From positions 186,001-250,000 of the forward strand of contig NZ_JAVHXC010000001.1 in the NCBI RefSeq assembly GCF_032248695.1: DNA of 64,000 bases, given 5' to 3'. Position numbers and translations under genes: made by a program. Below, one piece after another: positions 16,878 to 25,572 of this stretch; within the stretch, counting starts at the first letter, position 1; each line of letters opens with the position of its first letter. This stretch comes from Dietzia sp032248695. Its GTDB lineage: Bacteria > Actinomycetota > Actinomycetes > Mycobacteriales > Mycobacteriaceae. Under the pieces are notes generated by a model, which ran no database searches, was not told the origin of the DNA, and saw only the letters and a program-made list of their open reading frames with translations.

Positions 16878-17861
16878 TCACCCCGCGCCTCCCGGCAGCG
16901 AAGCGGCGAGCGCCGTCGCGAGCAGGGCGGGGTCGTGGACAGCCCTCATGGTCCCATCCGTTCCGGTCTTCGCGATCTCCGCGGTCACCACCCGGGCGCC
17001 GAAGCCGGCCGCGGCGCGCTCGAGGTGCTCCCGCTCGGTCCCGCTCAGCGGCATCCGCGGGTCCACGAGCAGGACGTCCACGTCGATCCCCGGCGCGTGC
17101 TGCCGCAGGACGTGCAGGTGCTGCTCGGCGGAGAACCCGGCCGTCTCCCCCGGTTGGGGTGCGAGGTTGAGCACGAGCGCCTTGGCGGCGGTGGTCCGGG
17201 CGAGGGCCGCGGCGATCTCCGGCACGAGGACGTTGGGGATGACGCTGGTGAACCAGGAACCCGGGCCGAGCACCACCAGGTCGGCCTGCTCGATCGCGTC
17301 GACGACGCCGTCGGCGGCGGGCGGGGCGTCGGGGATGAGGCGGACCCGCCGGACGCTGCCCGGTGTGGTGGCCACGGCGACCTGCCCGATGATCGTGCGC
17401 ACGACCCTGGGATCGGCCTCCAGCCCGACGACCTCGGCGGCGATGTCGAGCGCGACCGGGGACATGGGCAGGACCCGCCCGGTCACGCCGAGGATCGATC
17501 CCACCGCGTCGAGTGCCTCGATGGGGTCGCCGAGCAGTTCCCACAGTCCGGCGAAGACGAGGTTGCCGACGGCGTGGCCGGCCAGCGCCCCGGTGCCGCC
17601 GTAGCGGTGCTGGAACAGCCTGGTGAGCCTCTCGTGTTCCTCGTCCTCGCCGGCGAGGGCGCACAGCGCCATGCGGAGATCACCGGGCGGGAGGATGCCG
17701 AGCTCGCGGCGCAGGCGCCCCGAGGAACCGCCGTCATCGGCGACGGTCACGACCGCGGTGACGTGGTCGGCGACGAGCCGGCCCGCCCTCAGGGTGGCGG
17801 ACAGGCCGTGCCCGCCGCCGAGCGCGACGAGTGACGGGATCCGGGTGGTGGACGCGGACAT
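16878..17861 (-). CDS. yvcK: YvcK/CofD-like gluconeogenesis factor
   Basis: This family is related to the CofD 2-phospho-L-lactate transferase fold. YvcK (CuvA in mycobacteria) is needed for growth on gluconeogenic carbon and for normal cell shape. The 327-residue protein has LVALGGGHGLSATLRA near the N-terminus and VADDGGSSGRLRRELG, which form the nucleotide-binding core. ATG 17861 was chosen. A GTG at 17873 that overlaps the rapZ stop as GTGA is an equally plausible start and would add four residues. Confidence 0.93.
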   Translation of the reverse strand: MSASTTRIPSLVALGGGHGLSATLRAGRLVADHVTAVVTVADDGGSSGRLRRELGILPPGDLRMALCALAGEDEEHERLTRLFQHRYGGTGALAGHAVGNLVFAGLWELLGDPIEALDAVGSILGVTGRVLPMSPVALDIAAEVVGLEADPRVVRTIIGQVAVATTPGSVRRVRLIPDAPPAADGVVDAIEQADLVVLGPGSWFTSVIPNVLVPEIAAALARTTAAKALVLNLAPQPGETAGFSAEQHLHVLRQHAPGIDVDVLLVDPRMPLSGTEREHLERAAAGFGARVVTAEIAKTGTDGTMRAVHDPALLATALAASLPGGAG

Positions 17862-17869
17862 CCGGGCCG

Positions 17870-18748
17870 TCACTCCCGTCCGAGGTCGCGGTGGCGGACG
17901 TGGACGTCGACCGCGTCGAGACCGGACAGCCTGCCGGCGAGTGATTCGGAGATGGCGACGCTTCGGTGCTTGCCGCCGGTGCACCCCACGGCGATCGTCA
18001 TGTACCGCTTGCCCTCGCGCCGGTAACCGGTCATCGCGAGGCGGATCATCGTGACCGCCGCGCCCAGGTACTCCTCGATCGACTCGTCGGCGAGGACGTA
18101 GTCCTGGACCGGCTTGTCGCGTCCGGTGTGGGGCTGGAGTTCGGGGATCCAGTGCGGGTTGGGCAGGAAGCGCATGTCCAGGAGCATGTCGACGTCCACC
18201 GGGACGCCGTACTTGAACCCGAACGACTCGACGGTGAGATGGAAGTCGAAGCCGAGGTCCCCGAACGGGGTCTCGAGCCGGTGGCGCAGGTCGTGCACGC
18301 TCAGCGAGGTGGTGTCGACGACGACGTCGGCGCGGCCGCGCAGTCCCTCGAGGATCCTGCGCTCCCGGGTGATGCCGTCGATCAGCCCGCCGCCGGACTG
18401 CAGGGGATGGGAGCGGCGCACGTTGTTGAACCGGCTCACCAGTGCCTCGTCGGAGGCGTCGAGGAAGAGGATGCGCGACCTCTCGCGACCGGTGAACTGG
18501 TCGAGGAGCTCGCCGAGGTGTTCGTCGAACCCGAGGCTGCGGGTGTCGGCCACCACGGCGAGCCGCCGGGGCTCGTCACCGGAGTCGTCGAACATGCCGA
18601 GGAACTCCCCGACGAAGGGCAGTGGGAGGTTGTCCACCACGTACCACCCGAACTCCTCCAGGACCTTCGACGCGGTCCCCTTGCCCGCTCCCGACATCCC
18701 GCTGATCAGCAGGAGTTCCCGGCCCCGGTCGTCGCCGTGGTCGTCCAT
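17870..18748 (-). CDS. rapZ: RNase adapter / nucleotide-binding protein RapZ
   Basis: RapZ is a P-loop protein; in E. coli it delivers the small RNA GlmZ to RNase E to tune glucosamine-6-phosphate synthesis. Its role in actinobacteria is less certain. Walker A is GMSGAGKG at residues 17-24. The C-terminal half carries the conserved GCTGGKHRSV. The 292-residue length is normal. CGAGGTGACACG precedes the ATG, and the start is 4 nt after the uvrC stop, so translation is likely coupled. Confidence 0.95.
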   Translation of the reverse strand: MDDHGDDRGRELLLISGMSGAGKGTASKVLEEFGWYVVDNLPLPFVGEFLGMFDDSGDEPRRLAVVADTRSLGFDEHLGELLDQFTGRERSRILFLDASDEALVSRFNNVRRSHPLQSGGGLIDGITRERRILEGLRGRADVVVDTTSLSVHDLRHRLETPFGDLGFDFHLTVESFGFKYGVPVDVDMLLDMRFLPNPHWIPELQPHTGRDKPVQDYVLADESIEEYLGAAVTMIRLAMTGYRREGKRYMTIAVGCTGGKHRSVAISESLAGRLSGLDAVDVHVRHRDLGRE

Positions 18749-18752
18749 CGTG

Positions 18753-20870
18753 TCACCTCGCGTCGTTCGTCGTGCCCGCCCCGGGCTGCCCCGCCGAGTC
18801 TTCCACGTCCCCCACGGCCGTGTCCCCGACCCCGACGCCCGGCCCCGGTTCGGGTTCGGGTCCGGGTTCCGGTCCGGTGGGGCCGCCGGACCCGAGGGTG
18901 GCCCTGATCGACGCCGCGACGCCGGGCCCGATGCCGGGGACGGCGCAGAGGTCCTCGATGCTCGCGGAGCGCAACGCGGAGACGGTGGGGAACTTCTCGA
19001 CGAGGGCCGCGCGGCGGGTGGGCCCGAGGCCGGGCACGTCGTCGAGCACGGACGCCGTCATCCGCTTGGAGCGCGCGCCCCGGTGCGCGCGGATGGCGAA
19101 CCGGTGGGCCTCGTCGCGCAGGCGCTGGAGCAGGAACAGCCCCTCGCCGTGGCGCGGGAAGATGACGGGGTACTCCTCCCCCGGCAGCCAGATCTCCTCC
19201 AGCCGCTTGGCGATGCCGATCACCGGCACGTCGGTCACCCCGAGCTCGGACAGCACCTCGGCTGCCGCCTCGACCTGCGGGCGCCCGCCGTCGACCACGA
19301 ACAACTGCGGCGGATAGGCGAACCGGCGGGCGGGCGGGGTGGCGTCGGTGCCGCCCGCCTCGTCGTCGACCGGTCCGTCCGTCTCGTCGGGGGTGAGCGC
19401 GGGGTCCTCGTGGTGGCGCCGGAAGCGTCGGCGGGTGACCTCGGCGATGCTGGCGACGTCGTCGGAGTGGCCGTCCCCGGCGGCGTCCCGGATGCGGTAG
19501 AGGCGGTAGTCGCTCTTGCGGGGGATGCCGTCCTCGAACACCACGAGGGAGGCCATGACGTCGGTGCCCTGGGTGTGGGAGATGTCCACGCACTCGATCC
19601 GCAGCGGCGCCGAGTCCAGCTCGAGGGTCTCCTGGATCTCCTGCAGGGCGGCGGAACGGGCGGTGAGGTCCCCGCTGCGGCGCAGTTTGTGCTGGGTCAG
19701 GGCCTCGACGGCGTTGCGGTGCACCGTCTCGGCCAGGGCCCGCTTGTCCCCGCGCCGGGGCACCCGCAGGGACACGCGCGACCCACGCAGGCCGGAGAGC
19801 CAGTCGGCGAGCTCGTCGGAGTCCTCGGGCAGGGCCGGCACCAGCACCTCGCGGGGCACGGCGGAGGCGATGTCGCCGGACTCGGCCGCCTCCGCGAGGT
19901 CGGCCTCGCCGCCGTAGAACTGGGCGAGGTAGTCGGACACCACGCCGGGGATCGCCCGGGCCGCGTCGAACTCGCCGTCCTCGTCGACGCCGTGCGCGTG
20001 TTCGACCACCCACCCGCGCTGACCGCGGATGCGTCCGCCGCGCACGTGGAAGACCTGGACGGAGACCTGCAGTTCGTCGACCTCGACGCCCACGACGTCG
20101 GCGTCGGTGCCGTCGCCCAGCACCACGGCCTGCTTCTCCATCGCGCGGCGCATCGCCCCGAGGTCGTCGCGCAGGCGCGCGGCGCGTTCGAAGTCCAGGT
20201 CGGCGGAGGCCTCCATCATCCGCTTCTCGATGCGCCGCATGATGGCGTCGGTGCGGCCGGCGAGGAAGTCGATGAGCTCGTTGACGATGAGCCGGTGCTC
20301 GTCCGGGGTGACGCGGCCGATGCACGGGGCTGCGCACTTGTCGATGTAGCCGAGCAGGCACGGGCGTCCGAGTTGGGCCTGACGCTTGTACACCCCGGCC
20401 GAGCACGAGCGGACGGGGAAGACCCGCTGCAGCGTGTCGAGGGTGTCGCGGATGGCCCACGCGTGGGAGTAGGGACCGAAGTAGCGGGTGCCCGGGCGTC
20501 GGGGCCCGCGGTAGACGAACGCGCGCGGGACCTCCTCGCCGACGGTGACGGCGAGCATCGGATAGGTCTTGTCGTCGCGGTAGCGGACGTTGAACCGCGG
20601 GTCGTACTTCTTGATCCACGTGTACTCGAGCTGGAGCGCCTCGACCTCGGTGGACACGACGGTCCACTGCACGCCGGCGGCGGAGGTCACCATCTGGCGG
20701 GTGCGCGGGTGCAGCAGCGACAGGTCGGCGAAGTAGGAGCTCAGCCGGGCGCGGAGGTTCTTGGCCTTGCCCACGTAGATGACGCGCCCGTGCTCGTCAC
20801 GGAAGCGGTAGACCCCCGGCTCCGTGGGGATCGAGCCGGGGGCCGGGCGGTAGGTACGCGGGTCGGCCAC
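18753..20870 (-). CDS. uvrC: Excinuclease ABC subunit C
   Basis: UvrC makes both incisions in nucleotide excision repair. The 705-residue protein has the N-terminal GIY-YIG nuclease domain (EPGVYRFRDEHGRVIYVGKA), and a cysteine-containing central part. The UVR coiled-coil motif is near ADLDFERAARLRDDLG. The C-terminal RNase-H-like endonuclease includes CVDISHTQGTDVMASLVVFE and FVVDGGRPQVE. Two helix-hairpin-helix motifs follow (VPGLGPTRRAAL, VPGIGPGVAASI). A Gly/Pro-Glu repeat tail (PEPGPEPEPGPG) extends the C-terminus. GTG start, 6 nt after the upstream stop, with no clear ribosome-binding site. Confidence 0.96.
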   Translation of the reverse strand: MADPRTYRPAPGSIPTEPGVYRFRDEHGRVIYVGKAKNLRARLSSYFADLSLLHPRTRQMVTSAAGVQWTVVSTEVEALQLEYTWIKKYDPRFNVRYRDDKTYPMLAVTVGEEVPRAFVYRGPRRPGTRYFGPYSHAWAIRDTLDTLQRVFPVRSCSAGVYKRQAQLGRPCLLGYIDKCAAPCIGRVTPDEHRLIVNELIDFLAGRTDAIMRRIEKRMMEASADLDFERAARLRDDLGAMRRAMEKQAVVLGDGTDADVVGVEVDELQVSVQVFHVRGGRIRGQRGWVVEHAHGVDEDGEFDAARAIPGVVSDYLAQFYGGEADLAEAAESGDIASAVPREVLVPALPEDSDELADWLSGLRGSRVSLRVPRRGDKRALAETVHRNAVEALTQHKLRRSGDLTARSAALQEIQETLELDSAPLRIECVDISHTQGTDVMASLVVFEDGIPRKSDYRLYRIRDAAGDGHSDDVASIAEVTRRRFRRHHEDPALTPDETDGPVDDEAGGTDATPPARRFAYPPQLFVVDGGRPQVEAAAEVLSELGVTDVPVIGIAKRLEEIWLPGEEYPVIFPRHGEGLFLLQRLRDEAHRFAIRAHRGARSKRMTASVLDDVPGLGPTRRAALVEKFPTVSALRSASIEDLCAVPGIGPGVAASIRATLGSGGPTGPEPGPEPEPGPGVGVGDTAVGDVEDSAGQPGAGTTNDAR

Positions 20871-20876
20871 GGCGGA

Positions 20877-21350
20877 TCAGCGGTCGGCGACGGTCTCGGG
20901 GTCGGCGGCCGAGGGCTTGTGGGTGCGGATGACCTCGCGCAACCGGGACATGGCCTCGACGCCCTCGCGGCCGTCGAAGGTCTGGATGGCCCAGATCCCG
21001 GCGTGCTCGTACGCGGGCAGCTCGAGTCGCGGCCAGTAGCTCGAGCGGGGGAAGGTCACGCCGACGATGTGCTCCCAGCCCCAGCCCCGGGTGCGCAGGG
21101 GTCCACGCAGCTCGACGCCCTCGCTCCCGGCGCGGACGCGGATGCGCAGGAGGGTGAGGAGGAGCCCGGCGAAGATGAGGCCGGTGACCACGAAGGCCAG
21201 CTGGTCGGGGACGCCGATGGTCACGCCGGTGTCGCCGTCGACGAGGATGACCGCCCAGATGACGTGGACGACGACGACGAGCACGGCGAGCGCGATCACG
21301 GTGATGCGCATGCGCCGGGGCGTGTGCTCGAACTCCCAGTCCCCGCTCAT
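20877..21350 (-). CDS. Two-helix membrane protein with PH-like domain (Rv1417-like)
   Basis: The 157-residue protein has membrane helices at about 15-35 (VIALAVLVVVVHVIWAVIL) and 48-67. A cytoplasmic beta-rich domain of the bacterial PH-like type follows (GSEGVELRGPLRTRGWGWEHI). Actinobacteria keep such a gene right after ribH (Rv1417 in M. tuberculosis); its function is unknown. The ATG overlaps the ribH stop as ATGA, so it is translated with the riboflavin genes. Confidence 0.82.
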   Translation of the reverse strand: MSGDWEFEHTPRRMRITVIALAVLVVVVHVIWAVILVDGDTGVTIGVPDQLAFVVTGLIFAGLLLTLLRIRVRAGSEGVELRGPLRTRGWGWEHIVGVTFPRSSYWPRLELPAYEHAGIWAIQTFDGREGVEAMSRLREVIRTHKPSAADPETVADR

Positions 21351-21823
21351 CGGACGGTCCTCAGCTCACGCAGGGTGATCGCGGCGCCGAGGGCGGCGGC
21401 GACCGCCTCCCCGCCCTTGTCCTCCGCGGCGCCGTCGTGGCCGTCGCGGTCGCGGGCCTGCTCCTCGTTCTCGGTGGTGAGGACCCCGTGCGCGACGGGC
21501 GTGGCCTCGTCGAGGGCGATGCGGGTCAGGCCGTCGGTCACCGAGCGGCACACGTAGTCGAAGTGGGGCGTGGCGCCGCGGATGACCACGCCGAGCGCGA
21601 CGACGGCGTCGTGGGTCCGCGCGAGTTCCTGGGCCACGACGGGCAGCTCGACCGCCCCGGTGACGCGGGCGAGGGTGACGGCGGCGCCGGAGGCCTCGGC
21701 CACGGCCAGGGCACGGTCGACGAGCTGGGTGCAGATCTCCTGGTGCCAGGTCGAGGCCACCACGCCGAGGCGCAGGCCGCGGGCGTCGGGGACGACCGGT
21801 TCGGGTCTTCCGCTGCCGCTCAT
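21347..21823 (-). CDS. ribH: 6,7-dimethyl-8-ribityllumazine synthase
   Basis: RibH condenses the pyrimidine product of the RibD branch with the four-carbon product of RibBA to give lumazine; the family forms icosahedral or pentameric assemblies. The 158-residue protein shows VVASTWHQEI, GVVIRGATPHFDYVC and GVLTTENEEQARDR, the usual substrate-binding segments. ATG 21823 overlaps the ribBA stop as ATGA. It is followed by the PH-domain gene with another ATGA overlap. Confidence 0.95.
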   Translation of the reverse strand: MSGSGRPEPVVPDARGLRLGVVASTWHQEICTQLVDRALAVAEASGAAVTLARVTGAVELPVVAQELARTHDAVVALGVVIRGATPHFDYVCRSVTDGLTRIALDEATPVAHGVLTTENEEQARDRDGHDGAAEDKGGEAVAAALGAAITLRELRTVR

Positions 21824-23088
21824 CGCTGATCCTCTCCGTTCACGTCGGCGCCGGCCGGGTCGGCGGGGCCCTCGTCCAGCCCCTCGAGCAGGTGGCCCAT
21901 CCGGTCGCGCTTGGTCCGCAGGTACCGCAGGTTCTCGGGGGTGACCGCGGTGGGCATGGGCACCCGCTCCACCACCTCTACCCCACCGGCGCGGAGGGCG
22001 TCGGCCTTGGCCGGGTTGTTGGTCATGAGTCGCACCCGCGTCACGCCGAGGTCCCGCAGCATCTGCGCCGCGAGGCTGAAGTCGCGGGCGTCGGCGGGCA
22101 GCCCCAGGTCGAGGTTGGCGTCGACGGTGTCGCGGCCGGAGTCCTGGAGCTGGTAGGCGCGCAGCTTCTGGACGAGCCCGATCCCGCGTCCCTCGTGTCC
22201 GCGCATGTAGAGCACGACACCGCGCCCCTCCGCGCACACGGCGTCGACGGCGGCGTCGAGCTGGGGACCGCAGTCACACCGCAGGGAGTGGAAGACGTCA
22301 CCGGTGAGGCATTCGGAGTGGATGCGCACGGAGACCGGGTCGTCGCCGGAGATGTCGCCGGCGACCATCGCCACGTGTTCGACGCCCTGGAGGGTGTCGC
22401 GATAGCCGTGCGCGGTGAGGGTGCCGGCGGGGGTGGGCACGCGGGCCGCGGCCTCGTGGACCACCTGCACCTCGTGGGCGCGACGCCACGCCTGCAGGGC
22501 CTCGATGGTCACCATCGCCAGCCCGTGCTCGTCGGCGAAGCGCCGCAGCTCGGGGGTGCGGGCCATGGTGGTGGGGTCCTCTTCGGACACGATCTCGCAG
22601 ATCACGCCGGCGGGGCGCAGTCCGGCCAGACGGGCCAGGTCGACGGCGGACTCGGTGTGGCCGGGGCGGGTGAGGACACCGCCGGGCCGGGCGCGCAGGG
22701 GCACCACGTGTCCCGGGCGGGTGAAGTCGCCCGGCACCGTGTCGGCGGCGGCGAGCAGACGGGCGGTCCGGGCGCGGTCGGCGGCCGAGATGCCGGTGGA
22801 CACGCCGGTGCGCGCGTCCACGGTGACGGTGTAGGCGGTGTCGTGACGGTCCTCGTTGATCGCCCGCATGGGCGGCAGGTCGAGCCGGAGGCAGTCCTCG
22901 GCCTCGAGTGCGACGCACACATAGCCGGAGGAGTAGCGCACAAGGAAGCCCATGAGTTCGGGGGTGGCGAGCTCGGCGGCGAAGATCAGGTCGCCCTCGT
23001 TCTCGCGGTCCTCGCTGTCCACCACCACCACGGCCCGTCCCGCCGCGATGTCGGCGATGGCTCGCTCGATGCCGTCGAAGGTGGTCAC
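21820..23088 (-). CDS. ribBA: Bifunctional DHBP synthase / GTP cyclohydrolase II
   Basis: This fusion makes both riboflavin precursors. The N-terminal dihydroxybutanone-phosphate synthase domain (about 1-205) includes DSEDRENEGDLIFAAE and RPGHTESAVDLARLAG. The C-terminal GTP cyclohydrolase II domain has three zinc cysteines in SECLTGDVFHSLRCDCG and the active-site YMRGHEGRGIGLVQKL. The 422-residue length matches mycobacterial RibA2. GTG 23088 (MTTFDGIERAIAD) was chosen; the frame is open 20 codons further upstream, but the family start aligns here and GAGGAG precedes it. It is 75 nt downstream of ribE. Confidence 0.95.
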   Translation of the reverse strand: MTTFDGIERAIADIAAGRAVVVVDSEDRENEGDLIFAAELATPELMGFLVRYSSGYVCVALEAEDCLRLDLPPMRAINEDRHDTAYTVTVDARTGVSTGISAADRARTARLLAAADTVPGDFTRPGHVVPLRARPGGVLTRPGHTESAVDLARLAGLRPAGVICEIVSEEDPTTMARTPELRRFADEHGLAMVTIEALQAWRRAHEVQVVHEAAARVPTPAGTLTAHGYRDTLQGVEHVAMVAGDISGDDPVSVRIHSECLTGDVFHSLRCDCGPQLDAAVDAVCAEGRGVVLYMRGHEGRGIGLVQKLRAYQLQDSGRDTVDANLDLGLPADARDFSLAAQMLRDLGVTRVRLMTNNPAKADALRAGGVEVVERVPMPTAVTPENLRYLRTKRDRMGHLLEGLDEGPADPAGADVNGEDQR

Positions 23089-23163
23089 TGCTGCGGGGTC
23101 TCCTCGTCTCAGGACGGGCCCGGGCGGCGGCCACGGGTCCGGGCTCAAGTATGGCGCATCCGG

Positions 23164-23787
23164 TCAGGCGGGCCCGCCACCGCGTCCGTCCAGCAGACGC
23201 TCGACGTACTTGGCCAGCACGTCCACCTCGAGGTTGACGGGGTCGCCGACTCCGAGGCCGCCGAGGATCGTGGCGTCGAGCGTGGTGGGGATGAGGGAGA
23301 CCTCGAACCACGCGTCCGCCGCCCCCGACGCGCTGACCGCCGAGACGGTGAGCGAGGTGCCGGAGACGGTGATGGACCCCTTCTCCACCACGTACCGGGC
23401 GAGGTCGGCGGGCAGGGAGATGCGCAGGACGTGCCAGTGCTCGTGCTCGACGCGGTCCAGGAGCCGGCCGGTGCCGTCGACGTGGCCCTGCACGATGTGC
23501 CCGCCGAAGCGCGCGTCGGCGCGCATGGCGCGCTCGAGGTTGACGGGGTCCCCCGGCGCGAGGGCGGCCAGTGCGGTGCGGTCGAGGGTCTCGGCCATGA
23601 CGTCCACGTCGAAGTGGCCGCCGGTCTCCCAGTCGGTGACGGTGAGACAGACGCCGTTGACGGCGATCGAGTCGCCGTGGCCGGCGTCGGAGGTCACCAA
23701 CGGGCCGCGGATCCGCAGGCGCGCCGAGTCGCCCCGACGGTCGATGGACTCGAGGGTGCCGAGCTCCTCCACGATTCCGGTGAACAT
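23164..23787 (-). CDS. ribE: Riboflavin synthase alpha chain
   Basis: RibE dismutates two lumazine molecules to riboflavin. The 207-residue protein has the two tandem lumazine-binding barrels: the first starts MFTGIVEELGTL and ends near VNLERAMR, the second begins at GGHIVQGHVDGTG and ends with VNLEVDVLAKYVERLL. The ATG overlaps the ribD stop by one base (TGATG). I looked for an FMN riboswitch upstream of the rib genes and found no room or motif for one. Confidence 0.95.
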   Translation of the reverse strand: MFTGIVEELGTLESIDRRGDSARLRIRGPLVTSDAGHGDSIAVNGVCLTVTDWETGGHFDVDVMAETLDRTALAALAPGDPVNLERAMRADARFGGHIVQGHVDGTGRLLDRVEHEHWHVLRISLPADLARYVVEKGSITVSGTSLTVSAVSASGAADAWFEVSLIPTTLDATILGGLGVGDPVNLEVDVLAKYVERLLDGRGGGPA

Positions 23788-24839
23788 CAGCGGGTTCCTT
23801 CCGTCGGCCTGGCTGTCATGCGCAGGTGGATGTCCGTGCTGAGCACGGTGGTCTCACGCAGGGTGAAGCCGTGCGCCCCGGCGAGGGTGGTGACGCCGGC
23901 GCCGGAGACGGCCGGGCGCCCGTCGCCCAGCACGAGCGGGGCGAGATAGGCCTCGACCTCGTCGACGAGCCCGGCGGCGAGGAACGCCCCGGCCAGTCGC
24001 GGCCCGCCCTCGACGAGGACGTGGCACACGTCGCCCAGCATCGCCAGCGCCTCGGCGGGGTCGCGGGTGGCGAGGTGCCGGAACCGGCCGTCGTCGCCAC
24101 GCACCGCCGCGCCGGCCGGGACGTCGGTCAGTCCCATCACCGCCCGGAGGGGTTGCCGGGCGGCGAGGCCGCCGTGGTCGAGGCGGGCGGTCAGTGCCGG
24201 GTCGTCGGCGGTGAGGGTCCCGGTGCCGACGACGAGGGCGTCGATCTCCTGCCGCCGGGCGTGGGCGTGGCGGCGCGAATCGGGCCCGGTGATCCACTTG
24301 CTCGACCCGTCGGCCGCGGCCACCCTGCCGTCCAGGCTGGCCGCGTACTTCCACGTGACGAACGGTCGGCCGTGGGCCTGACGGTGGAGCCACGCCCTCA
24401 GCGGGCCGTTCTCGGCGGCGCTCACCTCGTCGTCGTCGCCCCTGGCCACGTCGACCCCCGCCCGCCGCAGGGTCGCGGCCCCGCCGGCGGCCACCGGGTT
24501 GGGGTCGGACACCGCGTAGACCACGCGCGCGACCCCGGAGTCCAGCGCCCGGGCGGTGCACGGGCCGGTGCGGCCGTGGTGGTCGCACGGTTCGAGCGTC
24601 ACCACGAGCGTCCCCCCGCGCGCGCTCTCGCCCGCGGCGTCCAGGGCCACCACCTCCGCGTGCCGCCCGCCCGGGGCCTCGGTCGCCCCGCGGCCGACCA
24701 CCGCGCCGGCCGCGTCGAGCACTACCGCACCGACAGGCGGGTTGGGGGTGCTCACGCCGAGGGCGGACCGGGAGACCGCGATCGCCTCGGCCAGGGCGCG
24801 GCGTTCCCGGCCGCGCGCGCCGTCCCGGGGCACGTTCAC
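23787..24839 (-). CDS. ribD: Bifunctional pyrimidine deaminase / reductase RibD
   Basis: RibD deaminates and then reduces the ribosylamino-pyrimidine from GTP cyclohydrolase II. The N-terminal deaminase domain (about 1-145) has zinc ligands in GGRHAEVVALDAAG and LEPCDHHGRTGPC. The C-terminal reductase domain has VTWKYAASLDGRVAAADGSS and HVLVEGGPRLAGAFL. The GTG at 24839 overlaps the rpe stop (GTGA). The 350-residue length is normal. Confidence 0.95.
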   Translation of the reverse strand: MNVPRDGARGRERRALAEAIAVSRSALGVSTPNPPVGAVVLDAAGAVVGRGATEAPGGRHAEVVALDAAGESARGGTLVVTLEPCDHHGRTGPCTARALDSGVARVVYAVSDPNPVAAGGAATLRRAGVDVARGDDDEVSAAENGPLRAWLHRQAHGRPFVTWKYAASLDGRVAAADGSSKWITGPDSRRHAHARRQEIDALVVGTGTLTADDPALTARLDHGGLAARQPLRAVMGLTDVPAGAAVRGDDGRFRHLATRDPAEALAMLGDVCHVLVEGGPRLAGAFLAAGLVDEVEAYLAPLVLGDGRPAVSGAGVTTLAGAHGFTLRETTVLSTDIHLRMTARPTEGTR

Positions 24840-25504
24840 GTCCGCGCGGCGAGTGCCCGCTCGCGCAGGGTCCCGATCATCGCGTCCGGGTCCGGCGCGC
24901 CGTAGACCGCGGACCCGGCCACGAACACGTCGCACCCGGCGGCCGCGCACTCCCCGATCGTGTCGGCATCGATCCCGCCGTCGATCTGGATGAGCACGTC
25001 CAGACCGCGGCGGTCGATCTCGGCCCGCAGGGCGCGGACCTTGTCCACCATCTCCGGCATGAACTTCTGACCGCCGAAGCCCGGCTCGACGCTCATCACC
25101 AGCACCAGGTCCACGTGCTCGAGGAGCTCGAAGCACATCTCGGCGGGCGTCCCCGGCTTGATCGACACCCCGGCCCGGCAGCCCCTGGCGTGCAGCAGGT
25201 CAGCCACCGCCACCGGGTCGTCGGCGGCCTCGAGATGGAACGTCACGTTCGAGGCGCCGGCGTCCACGTAGTCGGCCACCCAGCGCAGCGGGTTCTCGAT
25301 CATGAGATGGCAGTCCATGAACGTGTCCGTCACCCGGCCCACCGCCTTCGCCACCGGCGCCCCGAAGGACAGGTTGGGGACGAAGTGACCGTCCATGACG
25401 TCCACGTGGATCCAGTCGGCGGACGGGATGCGCTCGATCTCACGGTCCAGGCGGGCGAAGTCGGCGGACAGGATCGACGGCGCGATGAGCGGCTTGTACG
25501 ACAT
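24836..25504 (-). CDS. rpe: Ribulose-phosphate 3-epimerase
   Basis: Rpe interconverts ribulose 5-phosphate and xylulose 5-phosphate. The 222-residue TIM barrel has APSILSADFARL, HVDVMDGHFVPNLSFG, MDCHLMIENP and VEPGFGGQKF, which carry the metal-binding His and Asp residues. It is the first gene of rpe-ribD-ribE-ribBA-ribH, so the riboflavin genes are driven from here, possibly linking ribulose 5-phosphate supply to RibBA. The ATG at 25504 lies 7 nt after a -10 hexamer. Confidence 0.96.
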   Translation of the reverse strand: MSYKPLIAPSILSADFARLDREIERIPSADWIHVDVMDGHFVPNLSFGAPVAKAVGRVTDTFMDCHLMIENPLRWVADYVDAGASNVTFHLEAADDPVAVADLLHARGCRAGVSIKPGTPAEMCFELLEHVDLVLVMSVEPGFGGQKFMPEMVDKVRALRAEIDRRGLDVLIQIDGGIDADTIGECAAAGCDVFVAGSAVYGAPDPDAMIGTLRERALAART

Positions 25505-25511
25505 GGCGTCC

Positions 25512-25517
25512 AGTCTA
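25512..25517 (-). promoter_or_regulatory. Leaderless -10 element for rpe and the rib operon
   Basis: TAGACT on the minus strand is followed by 7 nt and the rpe ATG, with no ribosome-binding site. This predicts a leaderless rpe-rib transcript. Confidence 0.55.
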
Positions 25518-25572
25518 GGCGGGCGCGTTCCGGGGCCGGCCGACGGCGGGGACCGTCACCGCGCCCCGTGGG

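Noticed and set aside
18114..21557. A 1147-codon + strand frame over rapZ, uvrC and the PH-domain gene
   Set aside because: Antisense shadow across three recognisable genes, with no ribosome-binding site or known domain.
23089..25511. FMN riboswitch for the rib genes
   Set aside because: ribD, ribE and rpe overlap or have almost no gaps, rpe appears leaderless, and the 75-nt ribE-ribBA gap lacks the RFN-element core.
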